Of a stretch of 64,000 nucleotides of DNA, positions 18,195-28,055 are shown piece after piece. The position numbers and the translations under genes are program-made. How positions within the stretch are numbered: the first letter of the stretch is position 1; each line of letters starts with the position of its first letter. The stretch comes from Halochromatium roseum (GTDB lineage Bacteria; Pseudomonadota; Gammaproteobacteria; Chromatiales; Chromatiaceae): NCBI RefSeq assembly GCF_016653315.1, contig NZ_NHSH01000057.1:124001-188000 (forward strand), given 5' to 3'. A model generated the notes under the pieces. It searched no databases, had not been told where the DNA came from, and worked only from the letters and a program-made list of their open reading frames with translations.

Positions 18195-21100
18195 TCAGAC
18201 CGCGTCCAGGGGCGCAAACAGCAGCTCCAGATCCTCATGGCTCAGCGACTTTGTCGCGCTGCCGCCACCTTCTAGCATGGCGTCGGCGAGCGCCTGTTTG
18301 CGCGCCTGTAGCTCCGCGACACGCTGCTCGACCGTACCTTCGGTCAATAATTTGTAGACGAACACCGGTTTGTCTTGGCCGATCCGATGCGCGCGATCGG
18401 TCGCCTGGCGCTCGGCGGCAGGATTCCACCAAGGGTCGTAATGGATCACGGTATCGGCTGCGGTGAGATTCAAGCCGCTGCCGCCAGCCTTGAGGCTGAT
18501 CAGGAATAACGGCACCTCTCCGGCCTGAAAGCGATCGACCGGCGTTTGCCGATCGCGGGTCTGTCCGGTCAGCTTGACATAGTCGCGATCTTTCTTTTTC
18601 TTCAAGCGTTTATCGAGGGCCTCCTCGACTAGACTCAGCATGCTTGTGAACTGCGAGAACAGCAGCACCCGACGACCTTCTTGTAGCAGTTCCTCAAGCA
18701 GCTCCATCAATAGATCTAGCTTTGCCGAGCCCTTCACTCGTCGCGCATTCGTCAGCGAGACCAACCGCGGGTCACAGCAGCACTGACGCAGCTTCAGCAA
18801 CGCATCCAAGATGATGATCCCGCTCTGCGCCAGGCCCTTGCGCTCGATCTCCTTGCGCACCTTTTCGTGCAGGGCAAGGCGCAAGGTTTCGTAAAGATCG
18901 CGTTGATCGGCGGCCAATGGCACCTCGCGCAGGATCTCGGTCTTTGGCGGTAGCTCGGTAGCGACTTGCTCCTTGGTGCGTCGCATCAGGAACGGCGCCA
19001 CGCGACGGCGCAGGCGCTCGGTCCGATCTTGATCGCCATGGCGCTCGATCGGGTTGCGGAATAGGCGCCGGAAACCGCGCTCATCGCCGAGCAGATCCGG
19101 CATTAGAAAATCGAGTAGCGACCAGAGCTCGCCGAGATGATTCTCCATCGGCGTGCCGCTCAGACAGAGCCGATGCCGCGCATCCAACGACCGCACCGCT
19201 TGCGCCGCTTTGCTGCGCGGGTTCTTGATTGCCTGCGCCTCATCCAGGATCAGCAGATGCCAAGGCTGGGCGCGAAGCACCTCCAGATCGCGCGGCAGCA
19301 AGGCATAGGTGGTCAGCACCAGATCTTGCTCGGCGATCGTGTCGAAGTCTTCCTGACGTTTTGGTCCTTGCAGGATGACCACCCGCAGCGTTGGCGCGAA
19401 GCGATCGGCCTCGCGCTTCCAGTTGAACATCAGGCTGGTTGGCGCGACCACCAGGCTCGGGCGATCCGCGCGCCCCGCCGCCTTTTCGATCAACAGATGG
19501 GCTAAGGCCTGCATCGTCTTGCCTAGCCCCATGTCGTCAGCAAGGACGCCGCCGAGCTCGAAATCACGCAGGAATTGCATCCAGCTGACGCCCTCCTGCT
19601 GATAGGGCCGCAGTTCTGCCTGCAACTCGGCCGGCGGCGCGACCGGCTCGATGCGCTCGAACTCGCGCAGTCGCTTGCCCCAAGCCCGCGCCTGCTCGGC
19701 CCCACGCCAGCTCAGATTCGGGGCCTGCTGCTCCAGCTCCGCCAGTTCCCCCGCCTGCAAGCGCGACAGCCGCATGCGACCATCAGCGTTCAGGCGCGCC
19801 ATTGGGTCGTAGAGCTCAACCAGGGTTGAGAGGATCGGCTTCAGCCGCTCGGCTGGGAAGAAGACATAGCGCCCATCGTCGAGCCGCAGACTGAATCGGG
19901 TCTCGTCAGCCAGTGCCGCGAGCGCCTCGGCGGAGAGATCAACGGCTGGATTTTGCATCAGATTGAGCAGGATCGGCAGCAAGTCCAAGCGCTCGCCGTC
20001 GACTTCGACCCCCAGACTGAGATCCAGCCAGCGTCCGGCATCACCCTCCTCGATATCTAGATCCCATTCGCCGATGCGACCAACCCGAAAGCGGAAGCCC
20101 GAATCGATCTCGATCCGCCAGCCCTCGCCTTCGAGCACCGGCAGATCCCGGTCCATGAAGGCCAGCCAAGCCTCGACTCGGGGCGGACCAAAGGGCACGC
20201 CAACCCGATCCGAGGTCTCGACCTTTTGCTCGAGTCCAAGCGTCTCGAGCCGCTTGAGCGCCGCTTGCTCGGCTTGGGGTTGACGGTCGCACTCGATCAT
20301 CATCCCGTCCTTTATATTGGAAACCTGCTCCCCGGCCTCGCGCGGGTCGACCATCGCTCCGGCGTAATCGAGCGTGAGGCGGGCCTCATCCTCCCACTGC
20401 GGCTCTGATGCCCCGGCATAACCCCAGGGGCCATAGCCATAGCCTGGAACCCCTGGAACGGTGTGACTCGAAAGCCGCAAGCAGGGCGTTGGCGCATCGA
20501 CGCTGACCCGGCGCTGCTTGGGCCGAAGCGGTGTTGGCAGCTTGAGTCCCTTGAGCCGAGTGCTCGACTGTTCCTTGAAGGCATCAAGATGCGCAAGCGG
20601 GATCGCTGGCGCCCGCACCAGGGCAGTCGCCTCGGGCTCACCGAGCGAGGTCTCGATGGGGCCGCACTCGCCTGAGTTCGGGTCAAGGTACCAGGGAGGA
20701 CAGAGTGGCAAGAGCACAAGCCCCTCGCGCTTGGTCTCGAAATGCTGATGGAGCTGGGAATCCTCACCCCAGCGCCAGCTGAGTTCGCCCGTGACCGGAG
20801 CGCCTCGCGTCAGACGCGGCCCATTCTGGTCCCGCCAGTAACCACGGCCGGATCGCAGCACAGCCTCAAGCAGTTCGATACCCAGATCGTCGCTGAGCAC
20901 CGCGGCACCAAACTCGCCACCGCTCGGCTGCGCCGCGGACAGCGCAATGATGCTGCGATCCTCAGACCGAATGAAACGTGCCTTCGATTGGCCGCGCAGA
21001 TTGAACGTACTCGGTTTGCCGTAGCCGCCACTCTTGAGGATTCGCACCTTGACTGCGTTCAGAATCACCTTAGGATGGGAAATGGCTTGCATCTGCAGTC

Positions 21101-21533
21101 GCAGTAGATAGAGCAGCCACTGCTGATCGTCCTCTTCAAGCTCCAACTGCTCGGTCTCGTAGAGCCAGCTCGCGATCCGCGCCGGCAGCGCCTTACGAGG
21201 TAGAGCAGGCTGCGGGCGGCGCGGGACCCGCGCCTCCCCACCTGCTGCCTTCGCTGTGCCAGCGCTCAGCAAAACGGCGGCTACATGCTTGCAGTTCCAG
21301 CCTACCGGGCAAGAGCAGTGCCCGCGGATGCTGTTCTTAGGTCCTGCGCTATCATCAACCTGCACCACGACCTGATACACCCGGGCGCCGGACCCGCGTA
21401 CCCGACCTGAGATCACGCCTTTTTCGGCACGTTGCTCGACACTGAGCACATGTCCTTCGCGAAGGTAGCGCCGACCTCGTTCCACATAGGTAGCTGGCAG
21501 CACCTGTTTGAGCTGCTGTTCATTAAAGATCAT
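18195..21533 (-). CDS. SWIM zinc-finger SNF2-family helicase-like ATPase
   Basis: A 1112-residue Swi2/Snf2 double-stranded DNA translocase. A SWIM zinc finger lies at the N-terminus (CSCPVGWNCKH, near residue 80). Residues 100-620 are poorly conserved. Then comes the SNF2 core: LRPYQQEGVSWM, Walker A ADDMGLGKT, ILDEAQAIKN (DEAQ-type box II), LSGTPMEN, then helicase C with LFSQFTSML, LKAGGSGLNLTAAD and ATDRAHRIGQ. Bacterial relatives are linked to RNA polymerase recycling or DNA repair, but their role is poorly defined. It stands alone and convergent to the ACT gene. No nuclease domain is present, so a phage-defence role is not evident. Confidence 0.92.
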   Translation of the reverse strand: MIFNEQQLKQVLPATYVERGRRYLREGHVLSVEQRAEKGVISGRVRGSGARVYQVVVQVDDSAGPKNSIRGHCSCPVGWNCKHVAAVLLSAGTAKAAGGEARVPRRPQPALPRKALPARIASWLYETEQLELEEDDQQWLLYLLRLQMQAISHPKVILNAVKVRILKSGGYGKPSTFNLRGQSKARFIRSEDRSIIALSAAQPSGGEFGAAVLSDDLGIELLEAVLRSGRGYWRDQNGPRLTRGAPVTGELSWRWGEDSQLHQHFETKREGLVLLPLCPPWYLDPNSGECGPIETSLGEPEATALVRAPAIPLAHLDAFKEQSSTRLKGLKLPTPLRPKQRRVSVDAPTPCLRLSSHTVPGVPGYGYGPWGYAGASEPQWEDEARLTLDYAGAMVDPREAGEQVSNIKDGMMIECDRQPQAEQAALKRLETLGLEQKVETSDRVGVPFGPPRVEAWLAFMDRDLPVLEGEGWRIEIDSGFRFRVGRIGEWDLDIEEGDAGRWLDLSLGVEVDGERLDLLPILLNLMQNPAVDLSAEALAALADETRFSLRLDDGRYVFFPAERLKPILSTLVELYDPMARLNADGRMRLSRLQAGELAELEQQAPNLSWRGAEQARAWGKRLREFERIEPVAPPAELQAELRPYQQEGVSWMQFLRDFELGGVLADDMGLGKTMQALAHLLIEKAAGRADRPSLVVAPTSLMFNWKREADRFAPTLRVVILQGPKRQEDFDTIAEQDLVLTTYALLPRDLEVLRAQPWHLLILDEAQAIKNPRSKAAQAVRSLDARHRLCLSGTPMENHLGELWSLLDFLMPDLLGDERGFRRLFRNPIERHGDQDRTERLRRRVAPFLMRRTKEQVATELPPKTEILREVPLAADQRDLYETLRLALHEKVRKEIERKGLAQSGIIILDALLKLRQCCCDPRLVSLTNARRVKGSAKLDLLMELLEELLQEGRRVLLFSQFTSMLSLVEEALDKRLKKKKDRDYVKLTGQTRDRQTPVDRFQAGEVPLFLISLKAGGSGLNLTAADTVIHYDPWWNPAAERQATDRAHRIGQDKPVFVYKLLTEGTVEQRVAELQARKQALADAMLEGGGSATKSLSHEDLELLFAPLDAV

Positions 21534-21776
21534 GAGTGGGTAATGCTTTTGGTCCGCTGGATCGGGATTGCTGAATTGAGGTCGCTGGTTCGAGATCGTT
21601 GAATCGGTCTGTCATCGCCAGTCCTTGCCGTCATCCTGGGTGAGAGACTAACGTGCTCGCCGGCGATGGCCCAAGATCAGAGCCTCTGAAGCCACCGCTC
21701 GGCCGAGCCATCTGCCGGGCCTGTTCGGCCTGTTCGGCCAGCGCGATCGAGCCAGGCTAAGCCCATTAAGAAACCG

Positions 21777-24761
21777 ATGCTAGGAAACCGCAGATTGAGT
21801 GACCAGAAAACAACGCGAGTCGAGCGATTAGCAGAGCTTACGGCCGAACATACGGCTAAGCCAAAGGCTGAGCACACGCCAATGATGCAGCAATATTTGC
21901 GCATCAAGGCGGAGTTTCCGGACATGCTGCTGTTCTATCGCATGGGTGATTTCTACGAACTGTTCTTCGACGACGCCCAGCGCGCCGCGCGGCTGCTCGA
22001 TATCACCCTCACCAAACGAGGCCAGTCGGCCGGGCAACCGATTCCGATGGCCGGCATACCTTACCATGCCGCCGAGGGTTATCTCGCGCGGCTGGTGCGA
22101 GCGGGTGTCTCGGTTGCGATCTGCGAGCAGAAAGGTGATCCCGCTAAGACCAAGGGGCCGGTCGAGCGTGAGGTGGTGCGGATCGTAACGCCCGGCACCC
22201 TGACCGATGAGGCGTTGCTCGAGGAGCGGCAAGAGAGTCTGATCTGCGCCCTGGCTGAGCCTGAAGGCAGGCCCGGCGCAGCCGCTATGTCGGGCGCCAG
22301 ATCAGATGCGGACGCAAGCGGCCGCGTGGGATTTGCGGTACTGGAGTTGGCTAGCGGACGGTTTTCGGTATTCGAGATCGAGGGCCAGGAGGCGCTCATC
22401 GCCGAGCTTGAACGTTTGCGCCCGGCTGAGCTGTTACTGCGCGAGAGCAGCAGACTATCCGAGCAGCTTGGCGAGCAGCTGGCATCTGGTCTGGCAGCCG
22501 GCATCACGCGCCGGGCGTCCTGGCAGTTCGACGCCGACAGCGCCGAGCATCTGCTCTGCGAGCAATTCGGCACCCAGGATCTGAGCGGGTTTGGCTGCGC
22601 CGGATTGCGGCTGGCGATCGGCGCCGCGGGTTGTCTGCTGCAATATGTGAAAGAGACCCAGCGCGTCGCCCTGCCCCATCTGCGGGGTCTGCGCACCGAA
22701 AACCGCGACGATGCGCTGATCCTGGATGCCGCCACCCGTCGCAACCTCGAGCTGACTCGCTCGCTGAGCAGTGCACTGGGCACGGGCTTTAGCAGCGGAC
22801 ATGGCGGCAGTGCCGATCAGCACACGCTGGCCGGGATCATGGACCGCACCGTCACCGCGATGGGCGCGCGCCTGCTGCGGCGCTGGATCAATCGACCGCT
22901 GCGCGATCCCGTCGCGGTCGGCGAACGACATGCGTCAATCGAGGCGCTGCTGCTCTCCGGCGTCTTCGAGGCCTTGCGCGAGGAGTTGGCGGCGATTGGC
23001 GATCTCGAGCGCATCCTGGCGCGGGTCGCGCTTGGTTCGGCGCGGCCGCGCGATCTGGCCGCGCTGCGCGAGGCGCTGGCGCGGCTGCCGGCGCTGCATG
23101 CCGAGCTGGGCCTGGTCGACAGTGCTCGCCTTGGCCAGCTCGACCAGGCCCTCGGCGAGCATCCGGCACTGGTCGACCTGTTGCAGCGCGCCCTGATCGA
23201 ACAGCCGCCGATGCTGATCCGCGATGGTGGCGTCATCGCCCGCGGCTATGATGCCGAGCTGGATGAGCTGCGCGATCTGGCCGAGCATGGCGATCAGTTC
23301 CTGATCGACCTGGAGCAGCGCGAGCGCGAGCGCACCGGCATCGCGACGCTGAAGGTCGGCTACAACCGGGTGCATGGCTACTACATCGAACTCGGGCGCA
23401 GTCATGCCGAGCGCGTGCCCGATGACTATCAGCGCCGCCAGACGCTGAAGGGCAGCGAGCGTTACATCACCCCGGAGCTGAAGCGTTTCGAGGAACAGGT
23501 GCTGAGCGCGCGCGAGCGGTCACTGGCGCGCGAGCGGCTGCTCTACGAGGTGCTGATCGAGCGCTTGCAGACCGAGCTGGCGCCGTTGCAAGCCAGCGCG
23601 GCGGCGATCGCCGAGCTGGACGTGCTGTGCAATCTGGCCGAGCGCGCCGAACGGCTCAACTGGAGCCGACCGCGGCTGCTGGACAGGCCCGGGATTCGCA
23701 TCGAGGATGGCCGTCATCCGGTGGTCGAGCAGGTGCGCGCCGAGCCCTTCGTACCGAATGGACTCAATCTCGACAACGCCGAGCGGATGCTGGTGATCAC
23801 CGGCCCCAACATGGGCGGCAAGTCGACCTTCATGCGTCAGGTGGCGTTGATCCTGGTGATGGCCTATGCCGGAAGCTTCGTACCGGCAAAGAGCGCTGAG
23901 CTTGGCCCCATCGATCGCATCTTCTCGCGCATCGGCGCCGCCGATGATCTTGCGCGCGGTCGCTCCACCTTCATGGTCGAGATGGAAGAGACCGCCAATA
24001 TCCTCAATAACGCCACCGCTAACAGCCTGGTGCTGATGGACGAGATCGGTCGCGGCACCAGCACCTTCGACGGCCTCTCGTTGGCCTGGGCCTGCGCCGA
24101 GGCGCTGGCCGATCAGCTACGCGCCTTCACCCTGTTTGCCACCCATTATTTCGAGCTGACCGCGCTGCCCGAGCGTCATCCGAGCGTACGCAATGTGCAT
24201 CTCGATGCCGTCGAGCATGGCGAGCGGATCGTCTTTCTGCATGCGCTGCGCGAGGGGCCGGCCAGCCAGAGCTATGGTCTGCAGGTGGCGGCGCTGGCTG
24301 GCGTGCCTGCGGCGGTCATCGCCCGCGCGCGTGAGCATCTGCGCCGGCTCGAGGAGCAATCGGTGGCGCGCGACCAAGGTGTTAGGCAGCTCTCGCTGTT
24401 TGCGTCCGAACCCTCGGAGGGCATGGCCGTGCAAGATCAGACCAGGGCGTCTTCCGCCTCAACCCTCAAGGCATCCGGTGTATCTGGTGCGTCCAGGTCG
24501 AGATCCGCATCCAAGGCGAGGTCTGCATCCAAGTCGATGTCCGCATCCTCTGCGTCGACCGAGCAGGCGCTCAGCCCAGAATCCGGTTCGCTGCCAGAAC
24601 CGGCCATGGTCCGCGAGCCAACGCCGAGTCGGGCCTTAGCGCCGAGTCGGGCCTTAGCGGCGCTGCGCGAGCTGGACCCGAATGAACTCAGTCCGCGCAA
24701 AGCGCTCGAGACGCTGTATCGCCTCCAGGCGTTGGATCGCGGTTTGGAGGATCTGCCATGA
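21777..24761 (+). CDS. mutS: DNA mismatch repair protein MutS
   Basis: A 994-residue mismatch sensor. The mismatch-binding Phe and Glu are in [15 protein letters not shown] near residue 60. The ATPase has [13 protein letters not shown] (Walker A), [12 protein letters not shown] (signature) and [15 protein letters not shown] (Walker B). E. coli MutS is 853 residues. The excess here is a Ser/Ala/Arg-rich linker (about 880-950) that joins the ATPase to the conserved C-terminal tetramer helix pair ([20 protein letters not shown]). The linker contains tandem repeats. The start gives a 34-residue tail before [12 protein letters not shown], about 20 longer than usual, so a downstream start is possible. 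The stop overlaps the next gene by ATGA. Confidence 0.95.
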   Translation: MLGNRRLSDQKTTRVERLAELTAEHTAKPKAEHTPMMQQYLRIKAEFPDMLLFYRMGDFYELFFDDAQRAARLLDITLTKRGQSAGQPIPMAGIPYHAAEGYLARLVRAGVSVAICEQKGDPAKTKGPVEREVVRIVTPGTLTDEALLEERQESLICALAEPEGRPGAAAMSGARSDADASGRVGFAVLELASGRFSVFEIEGQEALIAELERLRPAELLLRESSRLSEQLGEQLASGLAAGITRRASWQFDADSAEHLLCEQFGTQDLSGFGCAGLRLAIGAAGCLLQYVKETQRVALPHLRGLRTENRDDALILDAATRRNLELTRSLSSALGTGFSSGHGGSADQHTLAGIMDRTVTAMGARLLRRWINRPLRDPVAVGERHASIEALLLSGVFEALREELAAIGDLERILARVALGSARPRDLAALREALARLPALHAELGLVDSARLGQLDQALGEHPALVDLLQRALIEQPPMLIRDGGVIARGYDAELDELRDLAEHGDQFLIDLEQRERERTGIATLKVGYNRVHGYYIELGRSHAERVPDDYQRRQTLKGSERYITPELKRFEEQVLSARERSLARERLLYEVLIERLQTELAPLQASAAAIAELDVLCNLAERAERLNWSRPRLLDRPGIRIEDGRHPVVEQVRAEPFVPNGLNLDNAERMLVITGPNMGGKSTFMRQVALILVMAYAGSFVPAKSAELGPIDRIFSRIGAADDLARGRSTFMVEMEETANILNNATANSLVLMDEIGRGTSTFDGLSLAWACAEALADQLRAFTLFATHYFELTALPERHPSVRNVHLDAVEHGERIVFLHALREGPASQSYGLQVAALAGVPAAVIARAREHLRRLEEQSVARDQGVRQLSLFASEPSEGMAVQDQTRASSASTLKASGVSGASRSRSASKARSASKSMSASSASTEQALSPESGSLPEPAMVREPTPSRALAPSRALAALRELDPNELSPRKALETLYRLQALDRGLEDLP
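24623..24658 (+). repeat. Two exact 18-bp tandem repeats in the mutS linker
   Basis: The unit gccgagtcgggccttagc occurs twice back to back and encodes PSRALA-type repeats in the low-complexity linker. Related Ser-Ala-Ser-Lys periodicity is seen just upstream at about 24490-24560. Confidence 0.9.
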
Positions 24762-25675
24762 GCCGCGATGCCTCCCTGATGTCTGAGCTGCGCCGTTTTG
24801 ACACGGCTGAGGCGCGCTCGTTTCAGCATGTCTTCCGTCACCCGGAGGCAGGGATTGCGCTGCATTGGAACGCCCGTAATCATCGAAAACGGCGTTCGCA
24901 CCCACTGGAGACGGCCGATGGGGTTTATGCGGCGCGAGTAAGGTATCGCTTGTTTGCGGTTCAGTGGCGGTCACTGTCCTGGTGGGTCGCGGCGGTCTTT
25001 ACCCTCGGCAGCCTGGTTTGGCTGATCAATGGCCTGGTCACCGTGCTGCCGTTTTCCGATGCGCCCGCGATCAAGGCCGATGTGCCGATTTGGACAGCCG
25101 TGCTTGGTGGCGGGATCTTCCTGATCGGCGGCTATCTCTCCTGGTCAGAGGTACTGAACGCGCCGCGCTATCTGTCGCTGTTGCGGGATGACGAGGGCGG
25201 ACACAGCCGCGCCCTACATGCCGACGATCATCGTTTTCGATGGATCGGGCTGCAACCGGCCAACTGGGGTTACTGGCTGAATCTGGCGCAGTTGCTGGGC
25301 GCGACCATCTTCTTCCTGCCCTGCGTGGTCGGCGCGCTCTTGGCGACGCATCCAGCGATCGATGCCTTCACTTGGTACTGGCTACCGCAGATGATCGGCG
25401 CCACCTGGTTCGTGATTGCCGCCTGGATGGCGATGCGCGAGGTGCAGCCCAGCGTGCTCAGACCCGCCTGGGATCGGCTCGGCTGGTGGAGCGGTCTGTT
25501 CAACCTGCTGGGCGCCATCGGCTTCTTTCTCTGCGCCTGGTTCGGATTCAAGTCCGATTTCCAGGACCCGATGCTCAGCAATCGCTCGACCTTTCTCGGC
25601 TCATGCTGCTTCCTGATCGCCAGCTATCTGATGCTGATCGAGGTCATCAATCCAGAGGGGCCGGAAGGGCGATGA
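24758..25675 (+). CDS. Multi-pass membrane protein of unknown function
   Basis: A 305-residue protein that I do not recognise. Its start overlaps the mutS stop (ATGA), so it is probably translated with mutS. The first 70 residues are soluble and charged. Then six hydrophobic segments can be seen at roughly 78-95 ([18 protein letters not shown]), 110-128, 168-190, 205-222, 245-265 and 280-297. The motif [17 protein letters not shown] and the C-terminal repeat of the same idea ([12 protein letters not shown]) suggest an internal duplication. No catalytic motif is visible. It is probably an inner-membrane protein. Confidence 0.75.
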   Translation: MSRDASLMSELRRFDTAEARSFQHVFRHPEAGIALHWNARNHRKRRSHPLETADGVYAARVRYRLFAVQWRSLSWWVAAVFTLGSLVWLINGLVTVLPFSDAPAIKADVPIWTAVLGGGIFLIGGYLSWSEVLNAPRYLSLLRDDEGGHSRALHADDHRFRWIGLQPANWGYWLNLAQLLGATIFFLPCVVGALLATHPAIDAFTWYWLPQMIGATWFVIAAWMAMREVQPSVLRPAWDRLGWWSGLFNLLGAIGFFLCAWFGFKSDFQDPMLSNRSTFLGSCCFLIASYLMLIEVINPEGPEGR

Positions 25676-25810
25676 GGTTTTCCTCGTCTCGGGCTCGCCG
25701 AGACTGATCGAATCTCATCAAACCAAGATGACCTCGATTGCGTTTCAGCATCGCTGCTGGGCCTCTGCCAGTTACAGGATGTACCATGGACTCGCAAAAG
25801 CATCACCCAA

Positions 25811-26767
25811 ATGAACGCACCTGCCGCGCTGCTCCCTGAAGCCACGCTGATCCTGGGCGGCATCGCGGCACTGGTCGCTGGCCTGTTGTGCATGCTGGTC
25901 CCGCTCGGCATCCACTTTGGGTTTCGAGCGCCCCGCATTCGGCTGCGTGCAACACCGGCTGACCATGGCTTGCCTTATCAGTCGCTGCGGATTCCAACCG
26001 CGCGCCAACGCTCACTCGCCGCCTGGCTGATCCCCGCCCAGCTGGCGCGGCCCGGCGGCGCCACCGCTGAGAGACAAATGCCCATGGCAGAGCGCCGTGC
26101 GCAAGCCACGATCCTGATCCTCCACGGCTGGGGCAGCAACGCCGAACAGATGCTGCCGCTGGCCTACCCGCTGGCCAAGGCCGGATTCAATCTCCTGCTG
26201 CTCAACGCCCGCAACCACGGTGACAGCGACAGCGATACCTTCTCGTCCCTGCCCCGGTTCGCCGAGGACCTGGAGCACGCGATCGACTGGCTGCGCCAAC
26301 AGCAGCCGGCGCGTGCGGCCAAGATCGCGGTGATCGGTCACTCGGTTGGTGCCGGCGCGGCCTTGTTCGCCGCCACCCGCCATGCCGCGATCGATGCCGC
26401 GATCAGTCTCTCGGCCTTTGCCCATCCTGCCGAGGTCACCGCCCGAGTGATGGCGCATCTGCCGGTGCCGAGGCTTGTGGTGACGCTGGTGGTGCGCTAC
26501 ACGGAATGGCTGATCGGTCATCGATTCGATGCCATTGCTCCGATCAACAGCATCCGCTCAGTCCGCTGCCCGGTATTGCTCGCCCACGGCACCGCAGACC
26601 AGTTGGTGCCCTACGCCGATGCCGAACAGATCTACCAACAGCGCGTCGATGACCAGATTCAGCTGACCGCGATCAACAGTGCCGGACACGACCCGACCCC
26701 TCAACTGGAGACCCATTGCGAGCAGCTGCTGGATTTCCTTGCAAGCCACATTGACCGGGAGCCTTAA
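25811..26767 (+). CDS. Membrane-anchored alpha/beta hydrolase
   Basis: A 318-residue serine hydrolase. An N-terminal membrane segment (about 12-37) is followed by the alpha/beta fold. The oxyanion motif is ILHGWGSNA, the nucleophile elbow is GHSVGAG (Ser near 178), the acid lies in LLAHGTADQLVP and the histidine in SAGHDP. The substrate is unknown; fold relatives include lysophospholipases and acyl esterases. The active site probably faces the cytoplasm or the membrane surface, but orientation is not certain. The ATG at 25811 is the only start before the hydrophobic segment. Confidence 0.85.
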   Translation: MNAPAALLPEATLILGGIAALVAGLLCMLVPLGIHFGFRAPRIRLRATPADHGLPYQSLRIPTARQRSLAAWLIPAQLARPGGATAERQMPMAERRAQATILILHGWGSNAEQMLPLAYPLAKAGFNLLLLNARNHGDSDSDTFSSLPRFAEDLEHAIDWLRQQQPARAAKIAVIGHSVGAGAALFAATRHAAIDAAISLSAFAHPAEVTARVMAHLPVPRLVVTLVVRYTEWLIGHRFDAIAPINSIRSVRCPVLLAHGTADQLVPYADAEQIYQQRVDDQIQLTAINSAGHDPTPQLETHCEQLLDFLASHIDREP

Positions 26768-27019
26768 CCTGGGGAATGAACCTGGGGCATTAACCTGGGA
26801 CCCTCACATCGATATCGGTCGAAGCGTTCGAGGGGATGGCCGAACCTGTCGTCGCCACGCGTGCCGCGCTTGACCAAGCCGTGGCCAGCGGTGCCCTCTG
26901 TCCTCTCAGAGCGGCCACCGCCCGGCGGCTAAACATTCAGCAGGCTCAACCCGGTTCAACGTTCATCCCAGTGATCGGCTATGCTGCCGACTCAGCAAAC
27001 CACAGCAGCGAGGTCTTCC

Positions 27020-27364
27020 ATGCCCACCCTCATCATCAAGACCAACGCCCCTCTTGAATCGACGGCGACCGAGTCGCTCCTCGAACGCGCCTCCGCCCGT
27101 GTCGCCGAGCTACTCGGCAAGCCGGAGCGCTATGTCATGGTGATCCTCGAGCCAACCCCGGCGATGTGCTTTGGCGGCGACACCAGCCCGCTCGCCTTCC
27201 TGGAGCTGAAAAGCCTGGGGCTGCCCGAAGATCAGACCCCAGCGCTCTCGGCGGCACTCTGCGAGCTGCTCGACGAGACCCTCGCGATCCCCTCCAACCG
27301 GGTCTACATCGAATTCGCCTCACCGCCACGGCACCTGTTCGGGTTCGACGGCAAGACCTTTTGA
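27020..27364 (+). CDS. MIF-family tautomerase (phenylpyruvate tautomerase-like)
   Basis: A 114-residue homologue of macrophage migration inhibitory factor. The start ATG at 27020 gives MPTLIIKTNAPL, so Pro2 becomes the N-terminal catalytic proline after Met removal. Other family marks are LLGKPERYVMVIL, MCFGGDTSPLAFLELKSLG, and the C-terminal SNRVYIEFASPPRHLFGFDG. Gag at 27010-27013 precedes the start. In vitro the family tautomerises phenylpyruvate, and a link to the aryl-2-oxoacid genes 10 kb away is speculative. Trimer formation is expected. Confidence 0.85.
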   Translation: MPTLIIKTNAPLESTATESLLERASARVAELLGKPERYVMVILEPTPAMCFGGDTSPLAFLELKSLGLPEDQTPALSAALCELLDETLAIPSNRVYIEFASPPRHLFGFDGKTF

Positions 27365-27410
27365 TCTGCGCTGCCGGCAGTGACTCCGAGCCAACCCGGC
27401 GCTGTCGGCA

Positions 27411-27735
27411 CGATGCCGAGTCGACCTGAATCGCGCGCATCCTGGCTGAGCTGGAGGCCCTACTGGAGACTGGGCTAGTCTGGCGCTGACCCTGGTCCTG
27501 CTCGGGCTGGTGCTGCGTTGGGCGCACCGCCGTGCCTGGGATGCCCGCCCTAGCACCTTGCTGCGACAGCTGAGCGCACCACTGACCCTACTGTTCTGGA
27601 TGCCCCTGCTGCGCCGCTTTCTTGATGATCAGGTGCAGGTCACCGGTCTGGTGATCGCCTGGCCCGACTACCTCGCCGAGCTGACCCGGATGCTGGCGCT
27701 GATCTGGCTGGGTGAGCTGCTCGGCGGTGCCGTCA
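27411..27735 (+). pseudogene. Fragment of a membrane protein, possibly MscS-like N-terminus
   Basis: Three reading frames must be joined to recover one coherent peptide. A short VDLNR segment, then RILAELEALLETGLV, then from about 27476 LALTLVLLGLVLRWAHRRAWD, WMPLLRRFLDD and LALIWLGELLGGAV. Two frameshifts and loss of everything after about 27735 mark decay. Hydrophobic spacing and the N-terminal amphipathic segment resemble the pre-channel region of MscS-type proteins, but no channel domain remains, so the family is a guess. Confidence 0.4.
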
Positions 27736-27890
27736 AAGACGCGCACCGCCTCGAACAGGACTCCGTGCGTTTGCGTTGGTTTTGGCGCTGGCGCTGGCTT
27801 TGGCATTGGCGCCGAAGAATCGGCGCTCGCGGCCATTGCGGTGGTGAAACACATCAGGATCAAGAACGCGATGTTTAGCGGATACCACAT
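27715..27890 (-). pseudogene. Truncated N-terminus of a secreted amidohydrolase-like protein
   Basis: From an ATG at 27890 the minus strand encodes a signal peptide (MWYPLNIAFLILMCFTTAMA), a Pro-rich linker and LFEAVRVFDGTAEQL. This resembles the opening strand of metal-dependent amidohydrolases (ILFxNVRVFDG). Homology then stops where the opposing membrane-protein fragment begins, so the gene lacks its whole catalytic barrel. The assignment rests on one short motif. Confidence 0.4.
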
Positions 27891-28055
27891 GGTTGAAGAT
27901 CAACAGCCCTCGGTGCAATGCGTCGCGCGACCAGGCATGGGTTGCGCTCTGACTGCCGAGACGATGGGACAGTGTAGCAGCCCAGCCGACCGGCTTGTGA
28001 CATCAAGCAAGGTCGTCGGTATCATCCTGGGTTTCGTTCAGACAGGAGCAGTCAG

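Larger units (their letters stand above)
27365..28055. other. Decayed region between the MIF homologue and a diguanylate cyclase
   Basis: This 691-bp stretch has no intact gene. It contains a frameshifted membrane-protein fragment on the + strand (about 27411-27735) and a truncated amidohydrolase-like start on the minus strand (27890 down to about 27715), listed separately. The leader of the cyclase gene follows. Confidence 0.6.
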
